Below are positions 49,901-61,050 of a DNA stretch of 64,000 nt, piece after piece. The stretch is from Mya arenaria (taxonomy: Eukaryota > Mollusca > Bivalvia > Myida > Myidae). The translations under genes were made by a program, and so were the position numbers. The notes under the pieces were generated by a model. It did not search any database, was not told the DNA's origin, and saw only the letters and a list, made by a program, of their open reading frames with translations. Numbering within the stretch: the first letter of the stretch is position 1; every line of letters starts with the position of its first letter. The stretch lies in assembly GCF_026914265.1 (NCBI RefSeq), contig NC_069135.1, positions 3,613,001 to 3,677,000 of the forward strand, in the 5' to 3' direction.

Positions 49901-52900
49901 CTCATTGAAGACAAATATAACTTATTTATTTTAAAATTTAAAGGTCAAGAACACAATTAATATTCAGTTTAATGAAATGATAAAGAAGTTTTTGATAATG
50001 GTGATCTTACTTGTATCAAATTTAATAATGACATGTCCTTTTAAATTTCTTATAGATTTCGGCTGCTGAACCATACCATGAATCCGAAGTTCCAAGTAGA
50101 TCACCGACCCCTTACCGTGGAAGGAACAGGAGCAGAAACAGAAGAGACCTTCGGAAATCTCAAGTAAAAAACTTTTTCATTTAAGTCTAGTAGGATGCAA
50201 AAAGGGTTAGTTGGTATATGTATATTCAATTGTAAAACACAGTTGCCGAATGACATAAGAAACCTTACACCCCATTTAGCTATGGGACAAGTGAACCATT
50301 ATTTAAGCGATGATTTAAGTATGATTATAATCATGCACTTTTATTTGTTAGTCCTACTTCATGTTACAGTTGTATAAATCCTGTGCGGTATATTACGACC
50401 CGGATGTAGAGGAGGCTTGGAAGATTGGGTATACAGGGAAGAATGTCACTGTTGCAGTCGTTGATACTGGTGTCTATGTCGACCATCCAGACCTACGAAT
50501 GAATGTTGTAAGTAAAAGCCTTCTGTCGGGAGGAAGGTTTACAAAACGCCCTATTTTCTAATAACTGTTTATGTTGTTAGTATAAAACCCGACCTTCATG
50601 TTTCCACAAACAGCCCCATACAAATATCTACAATTTGGCTAGCTAAAATTGCACCAAGGCTATAAATAATGTATAGATGATTATCTGCTTCAACGTTGTT
50701 TTTTCAGAACATCGAACTCTCACATAGCTTTGTCGGTTTCAACTCAAGCGCCGTAAAGCCTGACACCCTCTTCAGTTACAAAGAATTAAATGAACTTACA
50801 GAGTAAGAGGTCAACATTAATACTTTCTTGATTCATAAGAAAAACCGTTCTGCCCAGTGTTCCTTGCTTCATTTTATGAAATAATAATTGTTAATTTAAA
50901 AAAAAAAGTATATTGGAAATATTAGTGGCAAACATATGCTAATATAGATGTAAAGGCACCATTGGTATCCGATCCGATCTTGATATATTTCTATTTTTGC
51001 ATTCAGTTTGATTATTATGACCGTCCTTCCATAAATATGATATAAAGTTTTCGTTAGGCTTTTGGTATAACTAACCAGTAAAGTTGGCTTTCTATAAAAG
51101 GATATTCTTTTTCATGCACGATAGCCACGGAACCCTTGCAGCCGGAATCATTGGATCAGAAAGAGGGAACCAAATATGTTCTGCTGGCATTGCTTTTAAC
51201 GCAACTCTTGTGGGTTTGTCAAGTTCTTACAAGTTCTAACAGTAGATTTTATTCTTATTCACCTGCTCTGTACAAGGTCCACTTTGTTCTACCTAATGTT
51301 AAACGTGTTTGATTTTAAACTGTTATTTATTTATGTTTCTTAAGTCGAAATAATACGGATTACTTTTATAGGTTTAAAGGTGTTCAAACTAGATGAAGAG
51401 GACATCAAAATCCTTAAAGCCTTCAAGCATGTCTCATTCAGCAACGAGAAAATACCTGCTGCATTAGAATATAAAAGAGACGTAATTGACATTTATTCGT
51501 GCAGCTTTAACCTTAGGTCAGCGTTTGTCAAAAATGACATTGAGACCAAGACGATATTGAAAGAGGGAGTCACAAAGGTATCAAGAAATATGTTGATAGA
51601 CTAAGTCATACATATGATTCGCGATAGTTTCAACTTCTGGTTTAGTTGTTCGAACCCCTTGATCTAGTCAACTTGTCTAGCACTCCTCCATTCCGGATAT
51701 TTCAACGAAAATTAGATGTCCTTTAGTGCCAGGGTGTCAAGAGCGTTTTCACCAGATATGGTCAAACTCTATAGTAACATAGTGCAAAATGATATGGATT
51801 TTCTGCATTAGTCTACAGTAGGGCTAGTATAATTGTTGAATTATATGACAGTGTAAACAAACTTAACTTGTGTTTTTCATTAACAGGGAAGAAACGGAAA
51901 AGGTAGTATATTCGTGTTTTCTGCCGGAAACGCAATGACTGGCGACATCCATGACAGAAACATGGAATTTTATGCAAGCAGTGTATACACCATCACTTTT
52001 TCGAGTGTCGGAAAACATGGAAAGCGACCTTCATATACCCAACCCGGTTCATGCATTTTGGCTGCAACTTTCGGCGATTTTCGAATATGGGCCGGGGAAA
52101 TATTAGTGAGTTATTTTACAAATGAATTTATTAGTACAAAGACAGAAACAAACAATATAAACCGTTTAAGTGTTGTCATGCGTATGTAGTGTCTGTTTTA
52201 TATGATAGTTATATATGCGTTTGTTAGTGAAAATGTCTTATTTGTGCAACAGAAATCCACAGCAAGAGAAACCCAATGCAAGAAATTCCAAGGAACCTCA
52301 GCGGCGGCGGCCAGAGGCTCGGGAATGATTGCTCTCATGTTGGAAGCCAAGTAGGCAATTTGGAAAGATTGTAATTGGTACAGTCCTTACAATTTTGAAA
52401 GAATAATAATCTTGTTCATGCAACAGGGTGATACAGAAAGTCGCTTTCAAGAAAACTTGAATTCTTTTGATAGAAATAGATACTATTATATTTCCTTAAA
52501 TGCAATGGAAACTAAAGCAGCAAGCCGAGCAGCTGAAAGCATAATAGTTCGTTTAAATGCATACTGATCAAATACCAAAGCCAAACAGGCAATTATTATG
52601 AGACCTTTTATTGAACCATTTCACATACAAATTAAAAGTAATTTATTTTCATTCTAGTCCCTTTTTGACATGGAGAGATGTGCAGTATATAATCATTCTC
52701 TCGTCTTCATTGGACAATGTGAACAGTCAGGGATATACCGCATGGAATGTAGCAGGCCGAAGATGTGCGTTTAGAGTTATAACATACATTTTATTATAAT
52801 TTCTTCAGTTTAAATGGATGCACTCAGGCTTATCATGACCTTATAATTCTTAAAGATGCACTCTTACTCCCAAAAAAGAATTACCACAATTAATAATATT

Positions 52901-54360
52901 TTTTAATAATACAAAAAGGATGAATAAATGTCGAAAACAATGGTTCTTATGAAAGATACCGAGTTGAAATTTGAAAGAAATTAGCACAACACACGGTATT
53001 TCTACCTTATAAGACTATAGTAGACCACAGTAAATGTTTTAGCATTCACCAATCATTTAATATTTTTGCGCATTCTGCTATTGAATACCCGGTTACAATA
53101 TGGTTATCAGTAATTAATATTTTCCATAAATGCATTATTTAGTAAGTAGTTAAAGGTTAAATAGGCACAATTGATGTTTGTTAAACTTGTGTACGTATTG
53201 ATTTTGAATAAGAGTGTCACTTGAATGATTGTATGGTTAAAATTTTGACAAAAATGGTGTTAAAAACGTATTTTGCTGGAGTTGTTCATCCCTCTAACCA
53301 CTTGAGTCTGTTAAAAAGATGTATGTTCTATTCTAGATAACCAGTATTTTGGATTCGGTTTGATGAATGCGACAGCCATGGTGCTGACCGCGAAAAATTG
53401 GAGCTCGGTATCGAAACAACGTACCATTTCAGCGAGGCCACATTCTTTTAGAAAGTAATGCCATACATTAACTAAGGTTTTTATCAATGCTGTGCATTCT
53501 GTAAAATTAAATAAAGAGTATACAAATAAATTATAACACATCCAAGTTATGACGGATATTGTATTCACTATTTTTATTTACTTTTCAGACTTGCCAGTTC
53601 AAAATATAATGCAACTATAGCTATAACAAATATACCTGTATGTGCCACGCCAAGTTGTCTACAGTTGGTAGAACAAGTAGAAGTGTTCCTTAACTTTACA
53701 TTGGCGCAGGGGGGTCTAGCAGATATGGAGATATTGCTCGTTTCACCTTCAAATACTCTCAGTTATCTTTTGAGCCAAAGGGAACAAAATTGGGATAAAC
53801 AACCAAAGCGACAGCAAGTATGGAACATCGAGTGGTCCTTTACTTCTGTTCATTTTTGGGGCGAACCGGTGAATGGCACATGGGTTCTTCTGATTCAGAA
53901 TAATATCAGTTCAACCAGCAGTGGTAAGTATGATGTTTTTAAAGTTTTAAACAAATGATCAATGACGATTTATTTGTTTAATTTGTCATGTGTAGACCTT
54001 ATGGCTGCGTCAAAAATAAAACATGCCGTTCACTTTTCAGATTGGATAGTAAAACTTCGTGATGTATCTCTGACATTCTATGGTGTGAAACGAAGAAAGC
54101 AGTATATAAAAAAAGAGGAAAAGTACCAATTTTCAAGCGACATTAGTGTTGTAAATGATATGCAGCGACTTTTGCGTGAATCGGATGTGTTTGAATTGGA
54201 AACAGTAAAATCAAAATTGATTGAAAAAACTGTTAAACCAAAGAACGAGTGGTCGTTCATATTAGTGCTCAAAGTGTTTATTATAAGTATGTGTTTGTAT
54301 GTCTTGATATTTGGCTGCTTTTTATGTTATAATTATGTCATACCGATAGCTAAGTGGTAA
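46924..54360 (+). CDS. Membrane-anchored proprotein-convertase-like protease, copy C (intact)
   Basis: Thirteen exons: 46924-47091, 49772-49867, 50056-50163, 50370-50507, 50708-50802, 51125-51213, 51372-51577, 51887-52105, 52253-52350, 52658-52764, 53337-53454, 53589-53923, 54041-54360. They sum to 2097 nt (698 aa), phases agree, and all borders are GT-AG. Residues 1-22 form a signal peptide; the prodomain runs to RNRSRNRR (about 111-118). The S8 domain has Asp156 (VVDTG), His203 (HGTLAAG), Asn315 (SAGN) and Ser389 (GTSAAAARGSGM). The P domain is about 455-592 (LLVSPSNTLSYLL, WSFTSVHFWGE). A charged stalk precedes one membrane segment (about 664-690), then PIAKW and stop. It is expected to mature in the ER/Golgi as a type I membrane protease. 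Furin's specificity acids are replaced (see findings), so its substrates are not predictable. The stop codon lies in a SINE. Confidence 0.9.
47208..47527 (+). mobile_element. MITE in intron 1 of copy C
   Basis: Orthologous copy of the element at 22201-22532, with TTTAAAGCTGCAATCTCACA at the left and CTTTAAA at the right. Its presence in both B and C places the insertion before their duplication. Confidence 0.75.
47530..49770. other. Rest of intron 1 of copy C
   Basis: Its first part (47630-48480) is collinear with B intron 1 (about 22535-24510), minus the foldback element. The part at 48490-49560 has no partner in the window. A 69-codon open frame at 49464-49673 (KYLIWHASQPSKLIKQH) looks weakly coding but has no splice partner and only its last third is shared with copy B (24905-25005). 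Confidence 0.55.
52849..53115. mobile_element. Short non-autonomous element, copy 2, in intron 10 of copy C
   Basis: Begins CTTAAAGATGCACTCTTACTCC and shares GTCGAAAACAATGGTTCTTATG and TTTAGCATTCACCAATCATTT with the element at 13468-13735. No coding capacity. Confidence 0.6.
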
Positions 54361-54425
54361 AATGTTCGCCTCGGGCACGGAAGGTCCCGGGTTCGATTCC
54401 AGACCGCATCAAACCGGAAGACGGT
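54341..54425 (+). mobile_element. tRNA-derived SINE at the 3' end of copy C
   Basis: Box A-like TAGCTAAGTGG (54347-54357) and box B GGGTTCGATTCC (54389-54400) with tRNA-like spacing, followed by GACCGCATCA that resembles a tRNA 3' acceptor. The copy C stop codon TAA (54358-54360) falls right after box A, so the last five or six codons and the stop come from SINE sequence. The 3' limit of the SINE body is not clear and may extend to about 54.55 kb. Confidence 0.65.
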
Positions 54426-55275
54426 AACACCTCATAGTGTATTAACAACAGACACTGATATCATTATTTGCTTTAATAATGATACGTTGGTGCTACTAAG
54501 TAGACAGCGCAGGTTACTGATAACTATTAACTGTGTGTCAATGGTAATCACTACACTGAGTTTTATGATTTTGCACTATGGAAAGGACAGATGCTAAGAT
54601 CCCGGTCATATATTCAGACATTTACGCAAAAATTGGCTCATTCCAAGACAGAAAAAAAATCAAATAAAAAAACGTTGTCAAAACGGTCAACCTGTGAGAG
54701 AGCCGCTTTAATTCTTAAATGTATTGATCAGTCATGTATTTAGAATATTGCATTTCGAAAATAACCACCGGCACTCTGTTATATTGTTTATATCTATAGT
54801 TATCTTGGCCAGGTCATCAATGCTGTCTTGAACGAACATTTCCAAATCAGTTTCCTCTAACCATGCTGCCCCTAGACATATATTACAAGGCAATAATGAT
54901 ATAATAAACCTATGTGGTATACCATTTCCAGCTGTACGAAGTAATGGACGGAAGAATGGAATGGAATGAACATACATATTGATTTATCAAGGCGATTGCA
55001 TTAAAAGAAATGTTCTTTGACACAAACTGTATAGACTATTAATTGCACAAACTTTATTTGGAGTTTGTAAATTAATTGATAAAGCCATCCATTGTAAAGG
55101 TTAGCTTGTTCATGTTGTAATAATTGATTGAGAATTGTTAAAAAAGCTGACTATTCAGTGAATTGCTTATTTTTGTTAAACAAGTTGTTTAATGGCTGGT
55201 TGCGAATATGTACGTTGCGATGTCTTTGTCTTTGGATTGACGTAATCTAAATACCCTGATCTTGTTCAGTTGATG

Positions 55276-55281
55276 AATAAA
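55276..55281 (+). promoter_or_regulatory. Polyadenylation signal of copy C
   Basis: AATAAA in GATGAATAAAGGCTGTTAAG, homologous to the 3' block of copies A, A' and D. It lies about 900 bases beyond the stop, so the SINE lies inside the 3' UTR. Confidence 0.65.
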
Positions 55282-55512
55282 GGCTGTTAAGCACAGTATG
55301 CGTTATTGATGCCTATAAAAGGTTATTACCCGCTTTTTCAATGATTAATTTTAATTCAAACTTTTTTTTATCTTACAACGATTGTGAAACAAGTTATTTC
55401 TACATTATATTAATCACTCTCGTTGGCACGATATTAGGCGAAAGTGTGGTCTTGTTTTGTTCCGTACTACGGAATGCCGTTAGGGCCATCGCCTATTAAT
55501 GTGTTGATCTGA

Positions 55513-55882
55513 AACAAGATACTCGATAGTACGATGATGAAAACGCGAAATCACGAAACAACGATGGTGAAAACGCGACAGTACGATGACGAAAACGCGA
55601 CAGTACGATAACGAAAACGCGATAATATGACAGTACGATGGTGATTATGCGATAAACTTTCGTGTTTTCACCATCGTATTTTCGCTTTTTCACCATCGTA
55701 ATATCGTGATTTTGAGTTTTCATTATAGTACTATCGTACTGTCGCGTTTTCATCATCGTACTATCGCGTTTTCATCATCGTACTATCGCGTTTTCATCGT
55801 CGTACTGTCGTGTTTTCATCAACGTACTATCGCGTTTTCATCATCGTACTGTCGTGTTTTCATCATCGTACTATCGCGTTAC
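55513..55882. repeat. Inverted array of about 21-bp repeats (hairpin-forming)
   Basis: The left block (about 55513-55650) repeats AGTACGATGATGAAAACGCG; the right block (about 55655-55882) repeats its complement CGCGTTTTCATCATCGTACT about ten times with single-base variants. The two blocks can fold on each other over more than 100 bp. There are no unique spacers and no coding capacity. Confidence 0.9.
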
Positions 55883-55889
55883 TTAACGT

Positions 55890-56940
55890 AGTGTGTATCG
55901 ATTTTTTTAGCGGTATGATGTTAGTTAAGACCATTTACTACATTAAATTATTGTACCTAGAACTTTGCAATATTATTTAAGAAAATCTATTTTGCTAAAT
56001 AATGCGAACTACTGAAACATTTACCTCCAGAGTGGTTCTCTAATTTTATAGAAGTATGGCAAATTGTTTTCGGGTGTGAGCATTTCAATTGCTGTTTATT
56101 TTCTATAAGATATCAATCAGTTTTATTATACATTCAGCACATACAGCATATTAAAAGAGGTAAATACATTTAATACAAATTACATTTGTAATTTGTAATA
56201 TAGAACAAATTTGGTATTCAACCACAGGTCCAATGGATTGATATAAATGTCTAAATTTGTGAACGGTGATGTCAGTATGGAATTTTAATAGATTAGCATC
56301 ATTCAGAAGGTAAATTGATAAAGGCATCTGGAATCTGACATCCGTATCAGTTGTTCGAATTGGTGTGGCTGTATATTTCTTGGTCTATCAGATCTACAGC
56401 TGACTGAAATTAGACAGCATATGAACTCTCTACGCAATCACTTGAAATCACCATGACTACTTAGATATTACCACAATAATCACATAAATGATCACACAAA
56501 TTAATATCTTCTGAATAAATGTAATTTAAACAAAACTATGTACAATATGTCAATATTTATATGAAAAACTAAAGTTAAAACATGAAGTCAACGTGTTTTG
56601 AAATTCCAAACACTATGGAAACATTACACAGGTTCTCAGTAGGCTGACCTTAAAATGCCCACATTATTTTATTTTATTTTTTTACAGGTATAACCGTAGT
56701 ACTTTAATATTACATGCTGATGAGCCGTTTCATTGGTCGGAAATGTAATAGACACGGTTAGATTCTATTGAAAAATGTGAGAAAGGATGTTAGTGATTAG
56801 TGCACTTATAATTATATAAAGTTATAAATGTATTTGCATACTAACATTTTTAGCAATTTCCTGTAAGACTGAATGTACCTGTATAGTCTTGCCGTGATAA
56901 GTCTGCATGAAAATTCTGTGTTTTTTGTATTTTGGTCATT
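55890..56940. other. Intergenic between copy C array and THAP gene
   Basis: AT-rich, no feature recognised. It contains the presumed 3' UTR of the THAP gene at its right end (minus strand). Confidence 0.4.
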
Positions 56941-56948
56941 TTAGATCG

Positions 56949-57691
56949 TCATTTGTATTTTGCAACTGCAAAAGAGCCTCTGAAACTACAAGCAATGTCT
57001 TCTTTCTCAATTTCTCTTGGTGTTGGAGCCTTTCGTTTTCGTGAATACTTCTCAACCTGCAGTTAAGTCATGAAAACATTTTTAAATCTCCTTCATTATT
57101 TCTAGTGAAGTTGTCAATAATTACCACTAAAATATTTATTATTATTTATAATTATAATTATGAGGTTTTCATAATTTTAACCTGCGACCAATAATCCTAC
57201 TCCCAGATTTAGCCATACAATATGAAAATATATTTTTGATAAAATCTATATGGCTATTGGATTTCAAATACCTGTTGCGGTGTATATTTGGCAGGTATAG
57301 GGTCTGGATCGTCTTCAGTACGTCCTTTTCCTCCGACGAAATGTTTACTGCATATGTATGTCCACTTTTTTATTCTATCAACTGTGAAATCCTCTCGACC
57401 ACATGCACGTATCCATCTTTTACACTTAGATTCATTCGTTTTAGGTTTAGGGAAAGGTATGACAAATATTTCTTTCATGTGATCCCTGTCAGCATACCTA
57501 GAATCACTGTTACATACACCATAACAACAATGTTTCGTCCCACCAGAGAGAGTTTTTAAAGACGTCGGCTCCAGATCCATTCTCAATCCAATGCAATTTA
57601 TTTTGGAAAGAGGCCAGGTCGTACACATTTTGACCTGATACAGTTGAGCACTATGGTCTGCTGTGCTTATCAGCAAATCTGCTTTTAACAT
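56949..57691 (-). CDS. THAP-domain zinc-finger protein (two exons)
   Basis: Exon 1 runs from about 57691 to 57272, ending TPQQ at a GT donor (GTATTT); exon 2 is 57056-56949 after a CTGCAG acceptor, reading VEKYSRKRKAPTPREIEKED and ending at TGA. The spliced product is up to 175 aa. The C2CH THAP finger is clear: CCYGVC, then IPFPKP, KRWIRACGREDF (invariant Trp) and YICSKHF (Cys-x2-His). THAP fingers bind DNA and occur in host transcription factors and in P-element-type transposases; no transposase domain follows here. The start is uncertain: ATG at 57691 or an internal ATG nearer the finger (about 57629). The protein is small and could be one of the many short THAP genes known in invertebrates. 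Confidence 0.8.
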
Positions 57692-57699
57692 ATTGGCTG

Positions 57700-59480
57700 A
57701 TTAGAAATCGCTCCTATGTAAGTGTTGACCCCTGATTAACTGAAAAGCCCATTGAGTTCTAAATGCCTTTAGGGAGCAATTTAATAATTGCTTCCAGATG
57801 CATTAAATTGGAAGCTATTTGTTTATTAGAAAAATTATCTGCTGTATGGGTGGAATTTTACAAGGCGCAATAATGGATAACAAATGGTAAATATAGAGCA
57901 TTACATATCATTTTTTTCAACGTTTTCCACAAAGTAGGTTCCATATGTCATTAATAATTTATATAATGATTATATACAATTTATAAATAATTATATATTT
58001 ATGCATATTTTTTATTTGTGAACATTATGTTAACTATACCATTTTACTTATGAATTTAAACACCGATCGAGTCACTCTGTGGTGTTGTTTTTTTTTGTGC
58101 AGTCACAGGGGTTCGCAAGTTATTCGCATGGATTTACGCTGAATGATGTCCGCACAGGTGAGCCCTACAAATGGGGAAAATAAACTCACAGTCACGTTGC
58201 TTTTTCGCTGGTATTTATTTTATATATATATATATGCTATTAGTCCCAGATGACAACAAAACAATGAAAATATTTAATTTAGAATTCAACTTCATATGGT
58301 ACTAATTTAAAACTCGGGAAAATGAAGTGTAATAGGATTATTATATTAAAAAATCTACATGTAGCGTGGCTTTGACTAAGAACAATAAACATTACCTGGT
58401 TAACATAAAAAATAAACACCAATTAAACAGATGCACGGTTCGGTGGTACGGCGTCCTGGGTTTTGTAATAAATGTAATTAAAGCACTTAGAACAAACATG
58501 AGGGTCGGGTGTAGAGCGACCCACCAAACATGCATCAAGTAAACACATTAACAAAACTAACTGAAACATATATACAGGTACAAAATATGTTTTAGAAAAG
58601 ATGAAAGTCACATATTTAAACTGATGGCACGATATGTCACTGGAACAGTTCACAATGAGTCACCTTTGACTTTTTTAAGTAACTGAAAAATGTTCATATC
58701 TTAAACTAATAATCTAACACAATAATATGAAGGGGGAGCAAATATACGAAATGTACACTATTTTATATGAAGGATTAGTGGAATGAGGGTTTGTTTGAAA
58801 TGATATGAATCTGGGTCGCAAATTCCAATGAAGAAAGTTACAAAACAAACAGTAATTTAAAAGTATGTACAAAAAGCGATGCATATCATCAGCTGGCAGG
58901 AAGATGGCTGACGGTCCAAGCTTTCAGGCCTTCCTCGTACAATCATCAACCTGAAAGCAGAATAAAAACACACAACAGCACTCGAACAACCACGGTATTA
59001 GAATGATTATATTATACACGTTGAAATGTCTATCGAATATACTGATTTGCATCTAAAATGGTAAAATAATGAACTTTATCGCCTTCTACTATATTCGACC
59101 AATATATATGACTTAAATTCATCAATTATGTAACCTTTTAAAATGTATCATTATTCTATGTTTTATTCTATTTAAAAAAAACCTATGAATAAGATCACTT
59201 GAAACAACACTTTTACTTTCTTTTTTAACGTTTCTAAAACACCATATAATATGTCTTGATTCAGATAAAATAATGAGAAGAACATTTTTCACAAGTTCAT
59301 CACATTTAATGTCAAAATAGTGGAACCATTTTACAGTTTAAAGTTATGTTATATATCTTTATAAACCTTCTTTCCCAATACAACTTTGAAAGGAATGTTT
59401 TGTGCAATAAATGACGTATGTTACTTTTGTTCTCTGCATTTTTCCGAGAGCTCTGTCTTTAATAAAACTTTACAAAAGGG
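57700..59480. other. Intergenic, little recognised
   Basis: AT-rich. The only open frame of note is the minus-strand one at 58423-58653. A possible acceptor (TTTCAG before GTTGATGATTGTACG, minus strand near 58950) could mark an exon edge, without further support. Confidence 0.35.
58423..58653 (-). CDS. Hypothetical small peptide
   Basis: A 76-codon frame with a hydrophobic stretch (VYMFQLVLLMCLLDACLVG) followed by a short polar tail with two closely spaced cysteines (DPHVCSKCFNY). From the internal Met it would resemble a secreted peptide of about 50 residues. There is no homologue that I recognise, no splice evidence and no second copy, so chance is quite possible. Confidence 0.2.
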   Translation of the reverse strand: MNCSSDISCHQFKYVTFIFSKTYFVPVYMFQLVLLMCLLDACLVGRSTPDPHVCSKCFNYIYYKTQDAVPPNRASV

Positions 59481-59487
59481 CTTAAAT

Positions 59488-60095
59488 CATTCGGAACTCC
59501 TCGGCCATTTTTTAATAGAAATACAAAAACATTCGGAACTCCTCGGCCATTTTTTTTTTTCAAAAACAACCTCGGATGTATTTGGACGGTTTACATCCTC
59601 AAAAAGAGGTACGTTTAAGTCCGCTGCAAGTAGATAGGTCACGGACATTACGGACCATGGACAATACGGACCAGACATTACGGACCAGATTTAGGGACAC
59701 TACGGACCAGATTTAGGGATATTACGGACCATCTTCAGAAACTTACGGACCATGATTTATAATGTTTTTAAACATTTTTTTTTTTAAATTTATTAACTCA
59801 TTGGTCTTAAATTTGTTAATAAATACTTCAATATGAGTGCTCAGTATGACAATTATCTTTAATTAGTAATTTTATTTAGCAGTTAAACTTTATGTCTTAA
59901 CTCTCGGGAATCTTATTTATGTTTGCAAATATACACTTCACTGGTAATCAATTTAAACTTAGATCAATAAATACAATTCTAAAACACTAAATTTAATTAA
60001 CGATGTAATTCAAACAAATACGAACTACTTCAACTGATGTACCGGCATACATCCGAGGTTGTTTTTGAAAAAAAATGGCCGAGGAGTTCCGAATG
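59488..60095. mobile_element. Foldback element with nested insert, next to DNM1L
   Basis: Termini CATTCGGAACTCCTCGGCCA (59530, with an extra partial copy at 59488) and its inverse ending at 60095. Both are followed inward by CAACCTCGGATGTAT. The interior matches the copy at 23972-24297 in inverse orientation, except that an ACGGACC-rich block is inserted. The right end lies 100 bp upstream of the DNM1L start codon, within the likely promoter or 5' UTR. Confidence 0.75.
59640..59860. repeat. ACGGACC short-repeat block nested in the foldback element
   Basis: Seven or so copies of a TACGGACCA word, several followed by GATTTAGGGA, between 59640 and 59752, then about 100 bp of AT-rich sequence. 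The foldback copy at 24 kb lacks the block, so it is an insertion. It may be one end of another short-repeat-ended element like that at 61051-63063, though I see no inverted partner. Confidence 0.6.
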
Positions 60096-60194
60096 ATACA
60101 AAAAGTGTTCAGTGTCACTCTATCTATTCGGAAGCGGTTTTTGAAATCGGAAGCTGCGACCGGGGATATAATAAATTACAGATGATTTTATAAA

Positions 60195-60296
60195 ATGGAA
60201 GGTCTTATACCCGTAATAAACAAGCTTCAAGATGTGTTCAACACCGTTGGGTCAGAGACAATACAATTACCACAAATTGTTGTAATTGGTAGCCAG
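60195..60296 (+). CDS. DNM1L: Dynamin-1-like protein (Drp1), first coding exon
   Basis: ATG at 60195 opens 34 codons ([19 protein letters not shown], then [12 protein letters not shown]) ending exactly at a GT donor (GTAAAT). It matches the N-terminus of animal Drp1/DNM1L almost residue for residue, and the exon break falls just before the SSGKSS P-loop as in vertebrate genes. Drp1 is the cytosolic dynamin-family GTPase that assembles on mitochondria and peroxisomes to divide them. The next exon is not in the window: the remaining 3.7 kb to the right edge is intron filled by a LINE and a nested transposon in the same orientation. Classical dynamins share the start (MEELIPLVN) but have different residues after it. 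Confidence 0.9.
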
Positions 60297-61050
60297 GTAA
60301 ATAAGATTTGGGCGATTGAAATATTGTTTTCAGGTTAAAAAAGTGGATGGGGTAGATGCTTCAGTCAATGACATTTGATAAAACAAAGGCGTAAAACGTT
60401 CGGAAATTGATGGACAATAGTTCTCCAAATATATTCCTAACATTAAATCGTATGCCATATTTGAATTTTACATTATAATTAGTGATTTGGTCTACTAAAA
60501 TTATTAACTTTTAAATCACTACATTCTAAGGGAACTTTTTTTAACATTTGGATATTCATTTTGTTCCCTAAATGCCACAAGTCAACTGATACATACCAAT
60601 GCAAAATGTATTCTTCAACTTTAACTCCACAATATGTAACACTGAATTGTTAAATAAGATTAACGGAGGTTTCGGTAAATCCCCAGTTCGGTAAATTGAT
60701 TTTATAGTGTAAAAGGCGCGGAGGTTTCAGTAAAATTACAAATGTTTGTTTTACAGTTTGTAAAGAGGGAATAATTATAATTGAATGTGGAAATAAGAAT
60801 ATAATTTTACTTTTATAAGATAAAATAATATATTTAGTATTAATTATAATCGTGCATCAAACATTGCAATTCCGTCTCCGATTTCTTTGATATTTCTATT
60901 GGTTTACGCCAAGTACAAAATAAATCGCCGGTTTTGTTTGCATTATTCCTAGAAGATCTAGAACTGTTTCTACAACAGAACGTTGACTGTAGTATTAGCC
61001 TATACGATTTATGTATTATGATATTACTTTTTGCAGACGATATGGTAATA

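Noticed and set aside
54341-54415. Functional tRNA gene
   Set aside because: The 5' acceptor strand does not pair with the 3' strand, and the structure fits a SINE head.
55513-55882. CRISPR array or repetitive protein (FSSSYYRVFI repeats)
   Set aside because: Units abut with no spacers and form two inverted blocks; the peptide is a by-product of the tandem DNA repeat.
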